DNA of 64,000 bases from Pseudomonadota bacterium (lineage in GTDB: Bacteria > Pseudomonadota > Gammaproteobacteria > Steroidobacterales > Steroidobacteraceae), in the NCBI GenBank assembly GCA_023391815.1, contig JAEWAF010000026.1, positions 1 to 64,000 of the forward strand. The letters are read 5' to 3'. A program made the position numbers and the translations under genes. Below the pieces are notes generated by a model, which made no database searches, was not told the DNA's origin, and saw nothing but the letters and a program-made list of their open reading frames with translations. Positions 54,966 through 63,988 of the stretch are shown here, in pieces; within the stretch, counting starts at the first letter, position 1, and the number at the start of each line of letters is the position of its first letter.

Positions 54966-55523
54966 ATGAAAACTGTAGAACTGCGGACTGCCGACGGGCG
55001 ATGCATTGCCCGGCAGGTACAGATGGCCTGCTCGTTTCGCTCACGATGCATCGGTCTGTTACGTCGTCGAGAAATCCTGGAGCACGAAGGCTGGTTGTTC
55101 ATCCCGGGTGGCAGCGTTCACACGCTCGGCATGCGATTCAACATCGATGTCGTGTTCCTGAATCGGCAAATGCGAGTGCTGGGGCTGGCGGAGAACGTCG
55201 CACCCTGGCGGATCGTGATCGCACCGAGTGGCACGACGCGTGTGTTGGAGCTGGCAGCCGGCAAGATCGCGACCACGCGACTCATCGCCGGCACTTACTT
55301 GATCGTCGATCGATCCGCCGACGATCCAAGCGAGCGAGCGACGATCAAGCTGCCGCGTCCGAACCACACGCCGTGCGAGCGCAGGCCCATTCAATTCTCG
55401 TTGCGGTTGCCATTGGACCGGCGCTGCGCGAGCGCCGGCCCGAAACCTCTCAGAAGCCCGCAGCCTTATCGGCCCGCACCCGACGCTCGCGTAACGATGA
55501 AGCCGAACGTTGAAAATGGATGA
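54966..55523 (+). CDS. DUF192 family protein
   Basis: This 185-residue protein has a DUF192 domain in residues 1-120 (CSFRSRCIGLLRRREI; GGSVHTLGMRFNIDVVFLN; VLELAAGKI). DUF192 proteins are small, mostly of unknown role, and frequently lie beside Tad genes. The C-terminal 60 residues are Pro/Arg-rich and without family resemblance. The last 74 bases overlap the 3' end of the convergent protease gene. Confidence 0.82.
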   Translation: MKTVELRTADGRCIARQVQMACSFRSRCIGLLRRREILEHEGWLFIPGGSVHTLGMRFNIDVVFLNRQMRVLGLAENVAPWRIVIAPSGTTRVLELAAGKIATTRLIAGTYLIVDRSADDPSERATIKLPRPNHTPCERRPIQFSLRLPLDRRCASAGPKPLRSPQPYRPAPDARVTMKPNVENG

Positions 55524-57453
55524 CTTCGGTTTTGCCCGCGCCGTCGCCCAGGATTCGGCGCAACGTCGCGCGTACCGTCGCCGCGTCGTCGTCGAAATCG
55601 CCGTGATGGAGCGCAGTCGACGCGTCGATGGAGTTGAGCGGCTTGTTGTTCGGCGAGATCACCAGGCTGGCGTCGTCGCCTTTGAACAAGGTCATCAGCT
55701 CCGCATCCTTGCGCAAGTATTTCTCCATGCCGAGGATCGGCACGCCGTCCCGAAACAGTGGAATGCGTGGCTTGTCCTCGAACGCATGCGAAACCAGATA
55801 CAGCAGCGACTTGTGATAGATGTTGGCGCAGTTGTCATCCTGCTCGGACTTATCCGACAGCGCGAACAACGCGAACCGCTTGATGCGCTTCTTCTTGATC
55901 GCCGGCAGGTAGTGTTGCTTGAACAGCTCGACCGTGCAGGCCGGTGCCCAAAGCGTGCACGACTCGATATCGATGCCCGCTTCACCCAGTGCCGTGACCA
56001 AAGGCGCATGGAAGATGCTGCCGGCACTGTGACCGACCAGATGAATCTTCGGCGCCTGCTGGGCCGGTAGCTTCTCCATCAGCCGCTTGAGATGACCGAC
56101 CACCGCACGCGCGCCGCCCTTGCCGTTCTGACTCGCTGCGAGCGCGTTCTCTTTCATCTCGTCCCACGCGGCCTTGCCCGAGAGCACGCGGGCCAGCGGT
56201 TCAAGCGCGTCATCGAGCCGATCGAGCATGAAATCCTTGGCGGCGTCGAGCGCACCTTCCGGCCGGCGACGACTGAACGCGTCGTCGAGCACGTTCTTGA
56301 TCGTGGTCCAGTAGTCGCTGTGCCAGATAAAGGTGAACGGATAGATGCCGGACGAAAGCATCGTCGGCCGATAGTCCGCCAGTCGCTGAACCGCGGAGTT
56401 CTCACTGACCAAGCCGAAATGTGCGTACAGCAGGATGTGTTTGTAGCCGACGCTGCCGATGGCCTTGGGCAATTCGCTCTTGAACACCTGCGCGACTTCT
56501 TCGGCGGAGGTGCCGTAATTGCCGCCGGCTTTGAACTCGCCGTTGTTGCCAAGGCTGATGATGTGGGGTCGTAGATCGGGGTACGAGTAAGCCGCCGATT
56601 GACCCGCCGATGCGGAATGCGCCACCGCCGTGGAGCTGCTCTTCTTCAGCTCGATCGGTGCACCGAGACGCGCGACCCACACGTCCGTCGCGTTCTGCAA
56701 CCAATCGTCATAACTGATGCAGGCGAAGCCTTCGTGGCCCCACTCCTCGCCCCAGGAGTTTTGAATCCAAAAACCGCGTTTGTCGTAGCCAACGATGGCG
56801 AAGGCGTGGGCACCGAGCTGAGTTTCGGAATACTCGATCAAGCCGTCGTCGCCCGGTTCGCTCCAGCCTTGATGCACGTTCGAAGTGGCGAACAATACGC
56901 CGACCTCGGCGATCGCGGAGTGCATGGCGACCAGATCTTTGTGATTCACCCGGTAGTAGGCACCGAGCGGACGGCGCAGCGCGTCGGTGGTGCGCGCGTC
57001 GTTCAATCCGGTCAATAACTGTCCCTTGTTGCTCTTACTGGCCTTCGACGGCCAGAGCGCTTCGGAGCACACGCCGTGCTTGTGCCAGCCTTTCATCGCG
57101 CCCCGCGCGCTCGAGCCCGAATAACCTTCGCCGGGCCATTCATCGTAGCGCTTGGCGAGCTCGTACAGCATGCGCGGGCTGACCGGATTGCAGTCGCTCA
57201 CCACCTTGCGCGTGGTCAGCAGGTAATTCACGACGGTGGCGAGGCCGTAGCCGGTGCACGCGCCTTCGGAGCCTTGATTGAGGATGGGAACGCGGTATTC
57301 CCGATAGCGTTGCAGCTCGCGTTCGGTGGGCACTTCGATCAACGTCGGAACATACATCTTGTCCCGGAAATCGAGCGTGTCGCGTCGGACGTCGAACGTT
57401 CTGGTTTTCGCGCGCTTGCTGCCAGCCGCTGCGCGTGCCGTGCGCTTCGCCAT
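55450..57453 (-). CDS. Papain-like cysteine protease fused to a lipase-type alpha/beta-hydrolase
   Basis: This 667-residue protein joins two enzymes. Residues 20-265 are a C1A papain-type peptidase with the full set of active-site residues: Gln60 and Cys66 in LNQGSEGACTGYG, His216 in LGAHAFAIVGYD, and Asn232 in WIQNSWGEEWG. Residues 295-640 are an alpha/beta-hydrolase with the nucleophile elbow Gly474-His-Ser476-Ala-Gly. No signal peptide is seen; the start is Lys/Arg/Ala-rich. The combination suggests a defence, predation or processing enzyme, but no substrate is evident. It overlaps the DUF192 gene by 74 bp. Confidence 0.8.
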   Translation of the reverse strand: MAKRTARAAAGSKRAKTRTFDVRRDTLDFRDKMYVPTLIEVPTERELQRYREYRVPILNQGSEGACTGYGLATVVNYLLTTRKVVSDCNPVSPRMLYELAKRYDEWPGEGYSGSSARGAMKGWHKHGVCSEALWPSKASKSNKGQLLTGLNDARTTDALRRPLGAYYRVNHKDLVAMHSAIAEVGVLFATSNVHQGWSEPGDDGLIEYSETQLGAHAFAIVGYDKRGFWIQNSWGEEWGHEGFACISYDDWLQNATDVWVARLGAPIELKKSSSTAVAHSASAGQSAAYSYPDLRPHIISLGNNGEFKAGGNYGTSAEEVAQVFKSELPKAIGSVGYKHILLYAHFGLVSENSAVQRLADYRPTMLSSGIYPFTFIWHSDYWTTIKNVLDDAFSRRRPEGALDAAKDFMLDRLDDALEPLARVLSGKAAWDEMKENALAASQNGKGGARAVVGHLKRLMEKLPAQQAPKIHLVGHSAGSIFHAPLVTALGEAGIDIESCTLWAPACTVELFKQHYLPAIKKKRIKRFALFALSDKSEQDDNCANIYHKSLLYLVSHAFEDKPRIPLFRDGVPILGMEKYLRKDAELMTLFKGDDASLVISPNNKPLNSIDASTALHHGDFDDDAATVRATLRRILGDGAGKTEVIHFQRSASSLRERRVRADKAAGF

Positions 57454-57486
57454 AGAGGACCCTGAGCGTTGTTATGGAAAGAAGAG

Positions 57487-59598
57487 TCAGTCCCACATTG
57501 CGCGTAGCGCGGCGGCTGCGTCAATTCGTACTTTGGTCTCAGCGCCTTTGTTAGCAGGCGTCTGCGGCGTCGAGGGCCACGCGCGTTGTTCGAAACATTG
57601 CATGAGCTGATCGGTCAAGAAGCGGCTGCGCGCGCCATAAACATGCGCGTCGCCGGTGCGGCTCTGCTGAGTGATGTAGTACCTCAGCGGCGCGACCAGG
57701 TGCAGATCGTGCTTGGCGCGCGTCATGGCGACATACAACAGGCGCCGCTCTTCTTCGATCAGGTCGGGCCGGCCGGTCGCATGTTCGTTGGGGAAGTTGC
57801 CGTCGGCCACGTTCAATACATACACCGAGTCCCACTCCTGGCCTTTCGCCGAGTGAATCGTCGAGAGGATCAGATAATCCTCGTCGCGCGCCGGATCGCC
57901 AGCGAGATCGCTCGTCACCTGCGGCGGATCGAGTGTCAGCTCGGTAATGAACTGTTCGCGCGACGCGTACTGACCCGCCAGTCGTTCCAACTGCTCGATA
58001 TCGCCCATGCGCACGCGCGCCGCGTCGTAGATGCGTTCGAGCTGCGGTTCGTACCATTTGCGAAGGCGGCTCAGCTGGCCGATCCATTCGCGCGCCCGGG
58101 ATAGATCGTTGACCAGCTCCACCAGACCGGTCCAGTCCTGCTCGGCCGCCGAAGGCATGCGATAAGAGGTCAGCGTCGGCCATGCATAGCCGCTGGCTTC
58201 AAACACCTTCAAACATCGGTCCGCGACGGCAGGCCCGACACCGGTCAACAATTGCAGCACTCGGAAACCGGCGATTCGATTGCGTGGGTTATCAGCCCAT
58301 CGCAGCAGCGCCAACACATCCTTGACGTGCGCGGCTTCGAGGAATTTCAAGCCGCCGTACTTGGTGTAAGGAATGTTACGCCGGATCAGCTCCAGCTCGA
58401 GCATGTCGCCGTGATGGGAGTTACGCATCAACACCGCTTGCCGGCGCAGCGCGACCCCTTGCTCGCGCGCGGCCAGGATCTGTTCGACGATGTACAGCGC
58501 CTGAGCCTTGTCGTCCTGAACCGAGACATAAAAAGGACGGCGCGATGAGTCGCGTCCCGAGCGCAATTCTTTCTGATATTGCCGCGGGCTGTCGCCCATC
58601 AACCTGTTCGCGGCATCGAGGATCGGTTGCACGGAGCGATAGTTGTGCTCCAGCTTGACGATCTCCGCGGCGGGCGTGAAGCGCGCCGGAAATTCGAGAA
58701 TGTTCTCGACCGTCGCGGCTCGAAACGAATAAATCGCTTGCGCGTCGTCGCCGACCACGCAGACACCAGCCCCATTCGGCTTCATGGCCATCACGATTTC
58801 GGCCTGCAACGTGTTGGTGTCCTGATATTCGTCGATCAGCACATGCGAGAAGCGCGCGCCAATGGTTTGCGCGAGCTCCGGCTCCTGCACGAGCAAATGC
58901 CAGTAGAGCAGCAGGTCGTCGTAGTCGAGCAGCTGCTGTGAATGCTTGAGCTCCACATAGCGGCGAAACAGCCTGGTGAGATCGTCCGCCCACTCGGCGC
59001 ACCAGGGAAACGCGTCCTGCAGCGTTTTCGCGAGCGGGGCGCGGCTGTTCACCTTGTGTGAGTAGATTGCAAGACAAGTGTCCTTGCGCGGAAAGCGCTT
59101 CTCTTTCTTGGAAAAGCCGAGCTCCTGGCGGACCACATCGATCAGGTCGGCGGCGTCGCCCCGATCCATCACCGAGAACGACGGCTCGAGCCCGACGACG
59201 TGGGCATACTCGCGGATCAATCGATTGCCGATGGAGTGGAAGGTGCCCGACCAGAGCAGCCGGGCGGCGTTGATGTGAATCGAGCCGGCGCGTGGCGAGT
59301 TGCGCAAGGCTTCGGTGGCGATCCGTTCCGCCCGCCGGAGCATTTCCTGGGCCGCGCGACGAGTGAACGTCAACAGTAGAATGCGCTCGGGCGCCACGCC
59401 TTCGAGCAACAAGTGCGCGACTCGATGGGCGAGCGTGTTGGTTTTGCCCGTGCCGGCCCCGGCGATGATCAACAACGGCCCGGCGCCGAAGCCCTCGGCC
59501 GAGCGCGTGCCAAAGAGAGCCGCCCGCCGTTGAGCGGCGTTCAGGGTTTCTCCAAAGGCGGGCGTGGAAGCGGGGGCGGTGCTGGCTGCGATACTCAT
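57487..59598 (-). CDS. UvrD/Rep-family ATP-dependent DNA helicase
   Basis: This 703-residue SF1A helicase unwinds DNA 3' to 5'. Motif I is AGAGTGKT at residues 46-53, motif II LIDEYQDTN, motif III FRAATVENI, motif IV LEHNYRS, motif V TIHSAKGQEWDSVYV, and motif VI VAMTRAKHDLHL. The C-terminus is shorter than in UvrD. A site resembling a LexA box lies 21 bp upstream of the start, so SOS control is likely, as for uvrD in Escherichia coli. The papain-lipase gene is downstream on the same strand. Confidence 0.92.
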   Translation of the reverse strand: MSIAASTAPASTPAFGETLNAAQRRAALFGTRSAEGFGAGPLLIIAGAGTGKTNTLAHRVAHLLLEGVAPERILLLTFTRRAAQEMLRRAERIATEALRNSPRAGSIHINAARLLWSGTFHSIGNRLIREYAHVVGLEPSFSVMDRGDAADLIDVVRQELGFSKKEKRFPRKDTCLAIYSHKVNSRAPLAKTLQDAFPWCAEWADDLTRLFRRYVELKHSQQLLDYDDLLLYWHLLVQEPELAQTIGARFSHVLIDEYQDTNTLQAEIVMAMKPNGAGVCVVGDDAQAIYSFRAATVENILEFPARFTPAAEIVKLEHNYRSVQPILDAANRLMGDSPRQYQKELRSGRDSSRRPFYVSVQDDKAQALYIVEQILAAREQGVALRRQAVLMRNSHHGDMLELELIRRNIPYTKYGGLKFLEAAHVKDVLALLRWADNPRNRIAGFRVLQLLTGVGPAVADRCLKVFEASGYAWPTLTSYRMPSAAEQDWTGLVELVNDLSRAREWIGQLSRLRKWYEPQLERIYDAARVRMGDIEQLERLAGQYASREQFITELTLDPPQVTSDLAGDPARDEDYLILSTIHSAKGQEWDSVYVLNVADGNFPNEHATGRPDLIEEERRLLYVAMTRAKHDLHLVAPLRYYITQQSRTGDAHVYGARSRFLTDQLMQCFEQRAWPSTPQTPANKGAETKVRIDAAAALRAMWD

Positions 59599-59619
59599 CG
59601 CGGCTATAATGGCTTAAAA

Positions 59620-59635
59620 CTGTATATAACGACAG
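59620..59635 (-). promoter_or_regulatory. LexA-box-like site upstream of the helicase gene
   Basis: CTGTATATAACGACAG fits the gammaproteobacterial SOS box CTGT-N8-ACAG, with an AT-rich centre. It lies 21 bp before the helicase ATG and 25 bp before the divergent phosphatase gene, where promoters of both would sit. A TATAAT motif on the plus strand is at 59605-59610. Confidence 0.65.
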
Positions 59636-59660
59636 AGCTGACTGATCGCCGAAACGTCGC

Positions 59661-61064
59661 ATGCTCTACTTGTTGCCACATCTGGTCACACAGCGCAGCG
59701 CTCGCCTGTGGTTGTGCGTACGAGGCGTGGATAGATCGGAGCTCGGCTCAGTCTCCTTGCGAGTAAATGGCATCGACGTGCCCGTGCCGATGCGAGGCTG
59801 GCAAAGTTTCCCGCCAAAGCCTTCGCCTGTCTGGCAACCGACGGGCGCCATGCCGCTGCACTATCAGCTGATCGATAAGGACGCACTGAAACCGGACCGC
59901 CTGTATGAAGCCAGCGCGAGTCTTAATGACAGCGAGCCCGTGCAAGCGCGGTTCCAGACCTTGCCGGAGCAGCTCGGCGATGAGACCAAGCCGTTGCGGG
60001 TGTTGCTGTCGTCCTGTTACTTCACGGGCAACAAACGTTCGCGTCTCGCCTCGTCATTGTTCTCGCAGCTCGATCGTCATGGGCTGCGTCCGCAATTGCG
60101 GATCTGGGCGGGCGATCAAGTGTATCTGGACGCGCCCTGGTACGAATTCGCGATCAGATCTCACAGCGCGGCCGAGTTGGAGGAGCTGCATTTCGCGACG
60201 TATGCGCGTACCTGGTTTGACGATCGGGGATTGAGCACGTTCCTTACGCAAGGCGCGAACGTGTTCTGTACCGACGATCACGAGCTATGGAACAACGCCC
60301 CTCATCCCAGCGCGACCGCTCGCGACACCACCGATCCGACCAAGCGCAAGGCTTGGCAAGCAATGGCTCGTGCGCTCGGACAAACGTTTCAAGGCGACAC
60401 CGCTACCGGCCAGCGATTTCGCGTGCCGCCGCTGGATTTTCTGGTGCTCGATACGCGAGTGAATCGCGGCGAATGCTGCGAACGTTTGTTCTCGGACGTG
60501 CAGTGGCGGCAACTTCGCGCCTGGGCGGCGGAGCCGCAGGGATTGGGCGTGCTGGTCATGGGTCAGCCGATTTTCGAAAGCGCATCGACCCGCAGGGGCA
60601 ACTTCAGCGACTACCGACTCGCGGACTACGAGCGCGACTACGTCGAATTGATGGAGCTGCTGGGACGTTCGGCTCGCAGCACGATTGTGCTCACCGGCGA
60701 TGTGCATTTCAGCCGCGTCACTTGGTCTTCGTTCGCCGCGGGTGGAGCCGCGGGCATCGAACGGCGAGTCACTGAATTGATCAGCTCGCCGTTATCCCTG
60801 GTGGCCGGCGGGCGATGGCTCTCTTTGTTTGGCGATTGGACCGCGGCACCGACAAAAGCGAGTCTGCCGCCCCGGCATTCATTCAGTGGTACGACCCTGC
60901 ATACGGACGAATCGCTGCGGTCCTCCGCCGAAGGCACGATGTTGCTGGAGCTTTATCGACGCGGCCAACGAGTGTTCTGCACCGTCTCGCACTGGCGGCT
61001 GAGCGATCTCGATGCCAGCCGCCCGTTCTTTCGTCAGGAATATTTCTTGGGGAGCAGCTCATGA
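59661..61064 (+). CDS. PhoD-like metallophosphatase
   Basis: This 467-residue protein resembles the PhoD/alkaline phosphatase D class: LSSCYFTGNKRSRL, WAGDQVYLDAPWYE, FCTDDHELWNNAPH, LVLDTRVNRG and LTGDVHFSRVTW hold the likely metal ligands and catalytic residues. No signal peptide is visible, which differs from secreted PhoD, so a cytosolic or non-classical phosphodiesterase is possible. Its ATGA end overlaps the following gene. Confidence 0.78.
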   Translation: MLYLLPHLVTQRSARLWLCVRGVDRSELGSVSLRVNGIDVPVPMRGWQSFPPKPSPVWQPTGAMPLHYQLIDKDALKPDRLYEASASLNDSEPVQARFQTLPEQLGDETKPLRVLLSSCYFTGNKRSRLASSLFSQLDRHGLRPQLRIWAGDQVYLDAPWYEFAIRSHSAAELEELHFATYARTWFDDRGLSTFLTQGANVFCTDDHELWNNAPHPSATARDTTDPTKRKAWQAMARALGQTFQGDTATGQRFRVPPLDFLVLDTRVNRGECCERLFSDVQWRQLRAWAAEPQGLGVLVMGQPIFESASTRRGNFSDYRLADYERDYVELMELLGRSARSTIVLTGDVHFSRVTWSSFAAGGAAGIERRVTELISSPLSLVAGGRWLSLFGDWTAAPTKASLPPRHSFSGTTLHTDESLRSSAEGTMLLELYRRGQRVFCTVSHWRLSDLDASRPFFRQEYFLGSSS

Positions 61065-61948
61065 ATCTTTCCGGACTGCGTCGTTCCGACGTTGCCAGCG
61101 GCAATCCTCTGTTGACGGAGACGCCCTCGGACGCGGCTCCGCAAGGCCAAACGGCGAACTTCGCCTGGCTGGCTTCGACGGGATATCGCGATGGCGTGGT
61201 GCTGCTCGGTGGCACTTCCATCGTCGACTTTCGGATGCGGGTCGCGCAGTCGGAGTTGCGTCAGGACTTGTTGCCGAGCTTCTGGTCGACGTGCGGTCTG
61301 CTGATCGACGGCGAGGTGTTGATGACGGCGCGGGTCGATGCGATCAGCAACAGCAGCGCGCGGGTGGAGCGGAATGGTCTGGAGGCCGTGAAGCTCGACG
61401 CCGAATCCCGCTACGGCGATTCGATGTTCTATCCAAACATCGCGATCCTGCAGTTTACCGATGCTCATGCCGCTATAAGGGAGCACGTCGCGCGCATCGG
61501 GCAGGAGAGAAACATCGTCGACTTGCTGGCGCAGATCGTGGCGTGGTTGGGTTACTGCTGGGCAGTGGGTGATCGCGGCAATCCGCTGATGCACGGGCAT
61601 GGCATTCCATCCGCGACCCTGCTCGAGCGGGCGCATGGCCTGGCCGGCATCGATTTGAGTCCGGGGTTGCCGTCAGCGTCGAGTTGTCCCGAGGCGATCT
61701 GGCAGGCGGCGCGCTGGTGGTATGAGGCGTATGACCGTCCGGAGCCCGCGTCGAAATCGTTCACTCCACGCGGCGCTTATCTCATTCGTCAGCCTGCCGC
61801 CGCGGCACTCGGCATTCGTGACGATCTACAAGGCGACCAGATCGTTCGTACGACGCGCGGAGACGATCTGTTCGAAGGACTGCGTCGTCGTGAGTCGCAG
61901 CCGCGCCCGACGGGTAACCGAGGGGCGCGGGCCAAGAAGAAGCGCTGA
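61061..61948 (+). CDS. Unknown protein coupled to the PhoD-like gene
   Basis: This 295-residue protein has no recognised family. The middle has QTANFAWLASTGYRDGVVLLGGTSIVDFRMRVAQSELR and the end is basic (RRRESQPRPTGNRGARAKKKR). No signal peptide or membrane helix is visible. The ATG at 61061 overlaps the previous stop as ATGA, so the two genes are translationally coupled and probably act together. A longer frame starting inside the phosphatase gene is rejected. Confidence 0.65.
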   Translation: MNLSGLRRSDVASGNPLLTETPSDAAPQGQTANFAWLASTGYRDGVVLLGGTSIVDFRMRVAQSELRQDLLPSFWSTCGLLIDGEVLMTARVDAISNSSARVERNGLEAVKLDAESRYGDSMFYPNIAILQFTDAHAAIREHVARIGQERNIVDLLAQIVAWLGYCWAVGDRGNPLMHGHGIPSATLLERAHGLAGIDLSPGLPSASSCPEAIWQAARWWYEAYDRPEPASKSFTPRGAYLIRQPAAAALGIRDDLQGDQIVRTTRGDDLFEGLRRRESQPRPTGNRGARAKKKR

Positions 61949-61951
61949 CTG

Positions 61952-63988
61952 TTATGTCTGCGGCGGATTCAAATATTTGCCGTGCCAGTCCAGATACCGC
62001 TGCATCCGATCTTTCAGATAGCTCGGTTTCCGGATCCCGTGGTGCTCACCGGGGTAGATCACCAACTGCGTCGGCACGCCGAGGCTGCGGAGCGCTTGAT
62101 ACATCTGCTCCGAATTGAGCAAAGGCACGTTGAAGTCCTGCTCGCCGCACAGGAACAGCGTCGGCGTCTTGATGCGATCGGCGTGCAAGAAGGCGTACGA
62201 GTTGTGCAGGTAGGTTTCGAGATCCTTCCACGGCAAGCCCAGCTCCATCTCGTATTCGCGGACGTACATGTCCGTGCCATAACCCGCCAGCACATTCGAG
62301 ATCGACGCGCCGCTGGTCGCCGATTTGAAGCGCGTGTCCTTGGCGATCACGACGTTGGTGAGAATGCCGCCGTAGCTCCAGCCCCCGACGCCCAATCGAT
62401 TTGGATCGGCAATGCCTTGCTGGACGACATGATCCACGGCGGCGAGCACGTCTTCCGAATCCTTACCGCCCCAATCTTTGTAGATCGCCGTCGTGAATGC
62501 CTCGCCTCGACCCGAGCTGCCGCGAGGATTGGCAGACACGATTACATAGCCTTGCGAGGCAAAGATCTGCCACGGCAAGGTGAAGGAGTTCGCGTACTGT
62601 GCGACGGGACCACCGTGAATCCACAGCAAGGTTGGATAACGCTTGCCGGCAACATAGCCCGGGGGTTTGACCACGAACCCGCTGATCCGGGTGCCATCCT
62701 TCGACGGAAACGAAATCTCTTCGGTGGTGGCGAGCTTCACGCCCGCCAGCCACTCGTCATTGTGATGTGACAACGCGCGCGGCTGCTTGCCATCCAATGC
62801 ATACACCGCATCGGGCGAGTCGACGGTACTGTCGAGCACGGCGATACGGCCCTTGCCATCCACGGAGTACGCAGTGGTTTCGCGCCGCCCGTCGAGCAGT
62901 CGATCGACCTTGCCGCTGGCGACCGCGATACGTGCCAGCACCTGGTTGCGATCGTCTTCCAGCAGGAAATAAATCGACTTGCCGTCGCCGGACCAGCGCG
63001 GCTCGATGACATTGCGGTCCAGTGATTTGGAGATGAGGCGCGAAGTTCCGCCGCTTGCAGCGACCACCGCGAGGTTATGAACGGAGTAATAAATCAGCTT
63101 GGGATCGCCCGCGGTCACGAACGCGAGCTCGCGCCCGTCGGGTCGCCAGCTCGGGGCGCTCATCCACGACGAATCGCCTGCGTCGCCTTGAAACTTGGTG
63201 ACCAGGGTCGGCGACGCTCCGGCCCGAGGCTCGATGGTGTACAAGCCGAACTCGTTGTTTCGATCCGGGTCCTCGTTCCGATTGCTATAGAAGGCGATGC
63301 GGCTGCCGTCGGGCGACCAGCTCGGCATGCTTTCGTCGAAGCGCCCCGGCGTAAGGTTGTCGGCCTTGAGCGTGGCCATGTCGAATACATACAAATGGTG
63401 CCGCTGAGCACCGAGATAGCCGGTCACGTCTTCCTTGAAGTAAAAGCGATCGATGACGATGGGCGGCGGGGTCTTGTCCTTGTCGGCTTGGCTCAGTTTG
63501 CGCGGATCTTCGTCACTGACGATCAGGGCCAGCTTCTTGCCGTCGGGCGACCAGCGGAAATCCACCACGTCGCCATTGAAGCCGGTCAGCGGTTTGGCCT
63601 CGCCGCCTTGTCGGTCCAGCAACCACACCTGCTCCGGCGGATCGTCTTCGCCGCGGGCCGTCAGAAAGCCCAGATATTTGCCGTCCGGACTCCAGCGCGG
63701 CGTGTGCTCGCTGTCGTCGGAGTTGGTGAGCTGGATACTTTGCTTGCCGTCCCAGCTCGACATCCAGATATGACTTTTGGCCTTGTCCTTGACCGGATCG
63801 GCAGAACGGACCACATAAGCCACCCACTGGCCATCGGGTGAGAGCTGTGGATCGCTGACCTCGCGCACGGCGTTTATATCTTCGGCCGTCAAGGCGCGCC
63901 GCTCCGCCGCCATCGCCAGCGGCGGAACGAACTGGCAAGTGACCAGGCCAAGAAGCAAGACACGCAACGTGGCGTTCAACATCGGCAC
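61952..63988 (-). CDS. Exported S9-family prolyl oligopeptidase
   Basis: This 678-residue secreted peptidase has a signal peptide (MPMLNATLRVLLLGLVTCQFVPPLAMA), a beta-propeller (repeated SPDG and W-SPDG motifs at about residues 40-400) and a C-terminal alpha/beta-hydrolase. The catalytic Ser lies in GVGGWSYGGILTN, the Asp in GEQDFNVPL and the His in PGEHHGI. It resembles acylaminoacyl peptidases or dipeptidyl peptidases and, with the M2 dipeptidase and transporters at 4.7-10 kb, fits a peptide-feeding lifestyle. Confidence 0.92.
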   Translation of the reverse strand: MPMLNATLRVLLLGLVTCQFVPPLAMAAERRALTAEDINAVREVSDPQLSPDGQWVAYVVRSADPVKDKAKSHIWMSSWDGKQSIQLTNSDDSEHTPRWSPDGKYLGFLTARGEDDPPEQVWLLDRQGGEAKPLTGFNGDVVDFRWSPDGKKLALIVSDEDPRKLSQADKDKTPPPIVIDRFYFKEDVTGYLGAQRHHLYVFDMATLKADNLTPGRFDESMPSWSPDGSRIAFYSNRNEDPDRNNEFGLYTIEPRAGASPTLVTKFQGDAGDSSWMSAPSWRPDGRELAFVTAGDPKLIYYSVHNLAVVAASGGTSRLISKSLDRNVIEPRWSGDGKSIYFLLEDDRNQVLARIAVASGKVDRLLDGRRETTAYSVDGKGRIAVLDSTVDSPDAVYALDGKQPRALSHHNDEWLAGVKLATTEEISFPSKDGTRISGFVVKPPGYVAGKRYPTLLWIHGGPVAQYANSFTLPWQIFASQGYVIVSANPRGSSGRGEAFTTAIYKDWGGKDSEDVLAAVDHVVQQGIADPNRLGVGGWSYGGILTNVVIAKDTRFKSATSGASISNVLAGYGTDMYVREYEMELGLPWKDLETYLHNSYAFLHADRIKTPTLFLCGEQDFNVPLLNSEQMYQALRSLGVPTQLVIYPGEHHGIRKPSYLKDRMQRYLDWHGKYLNPPQT

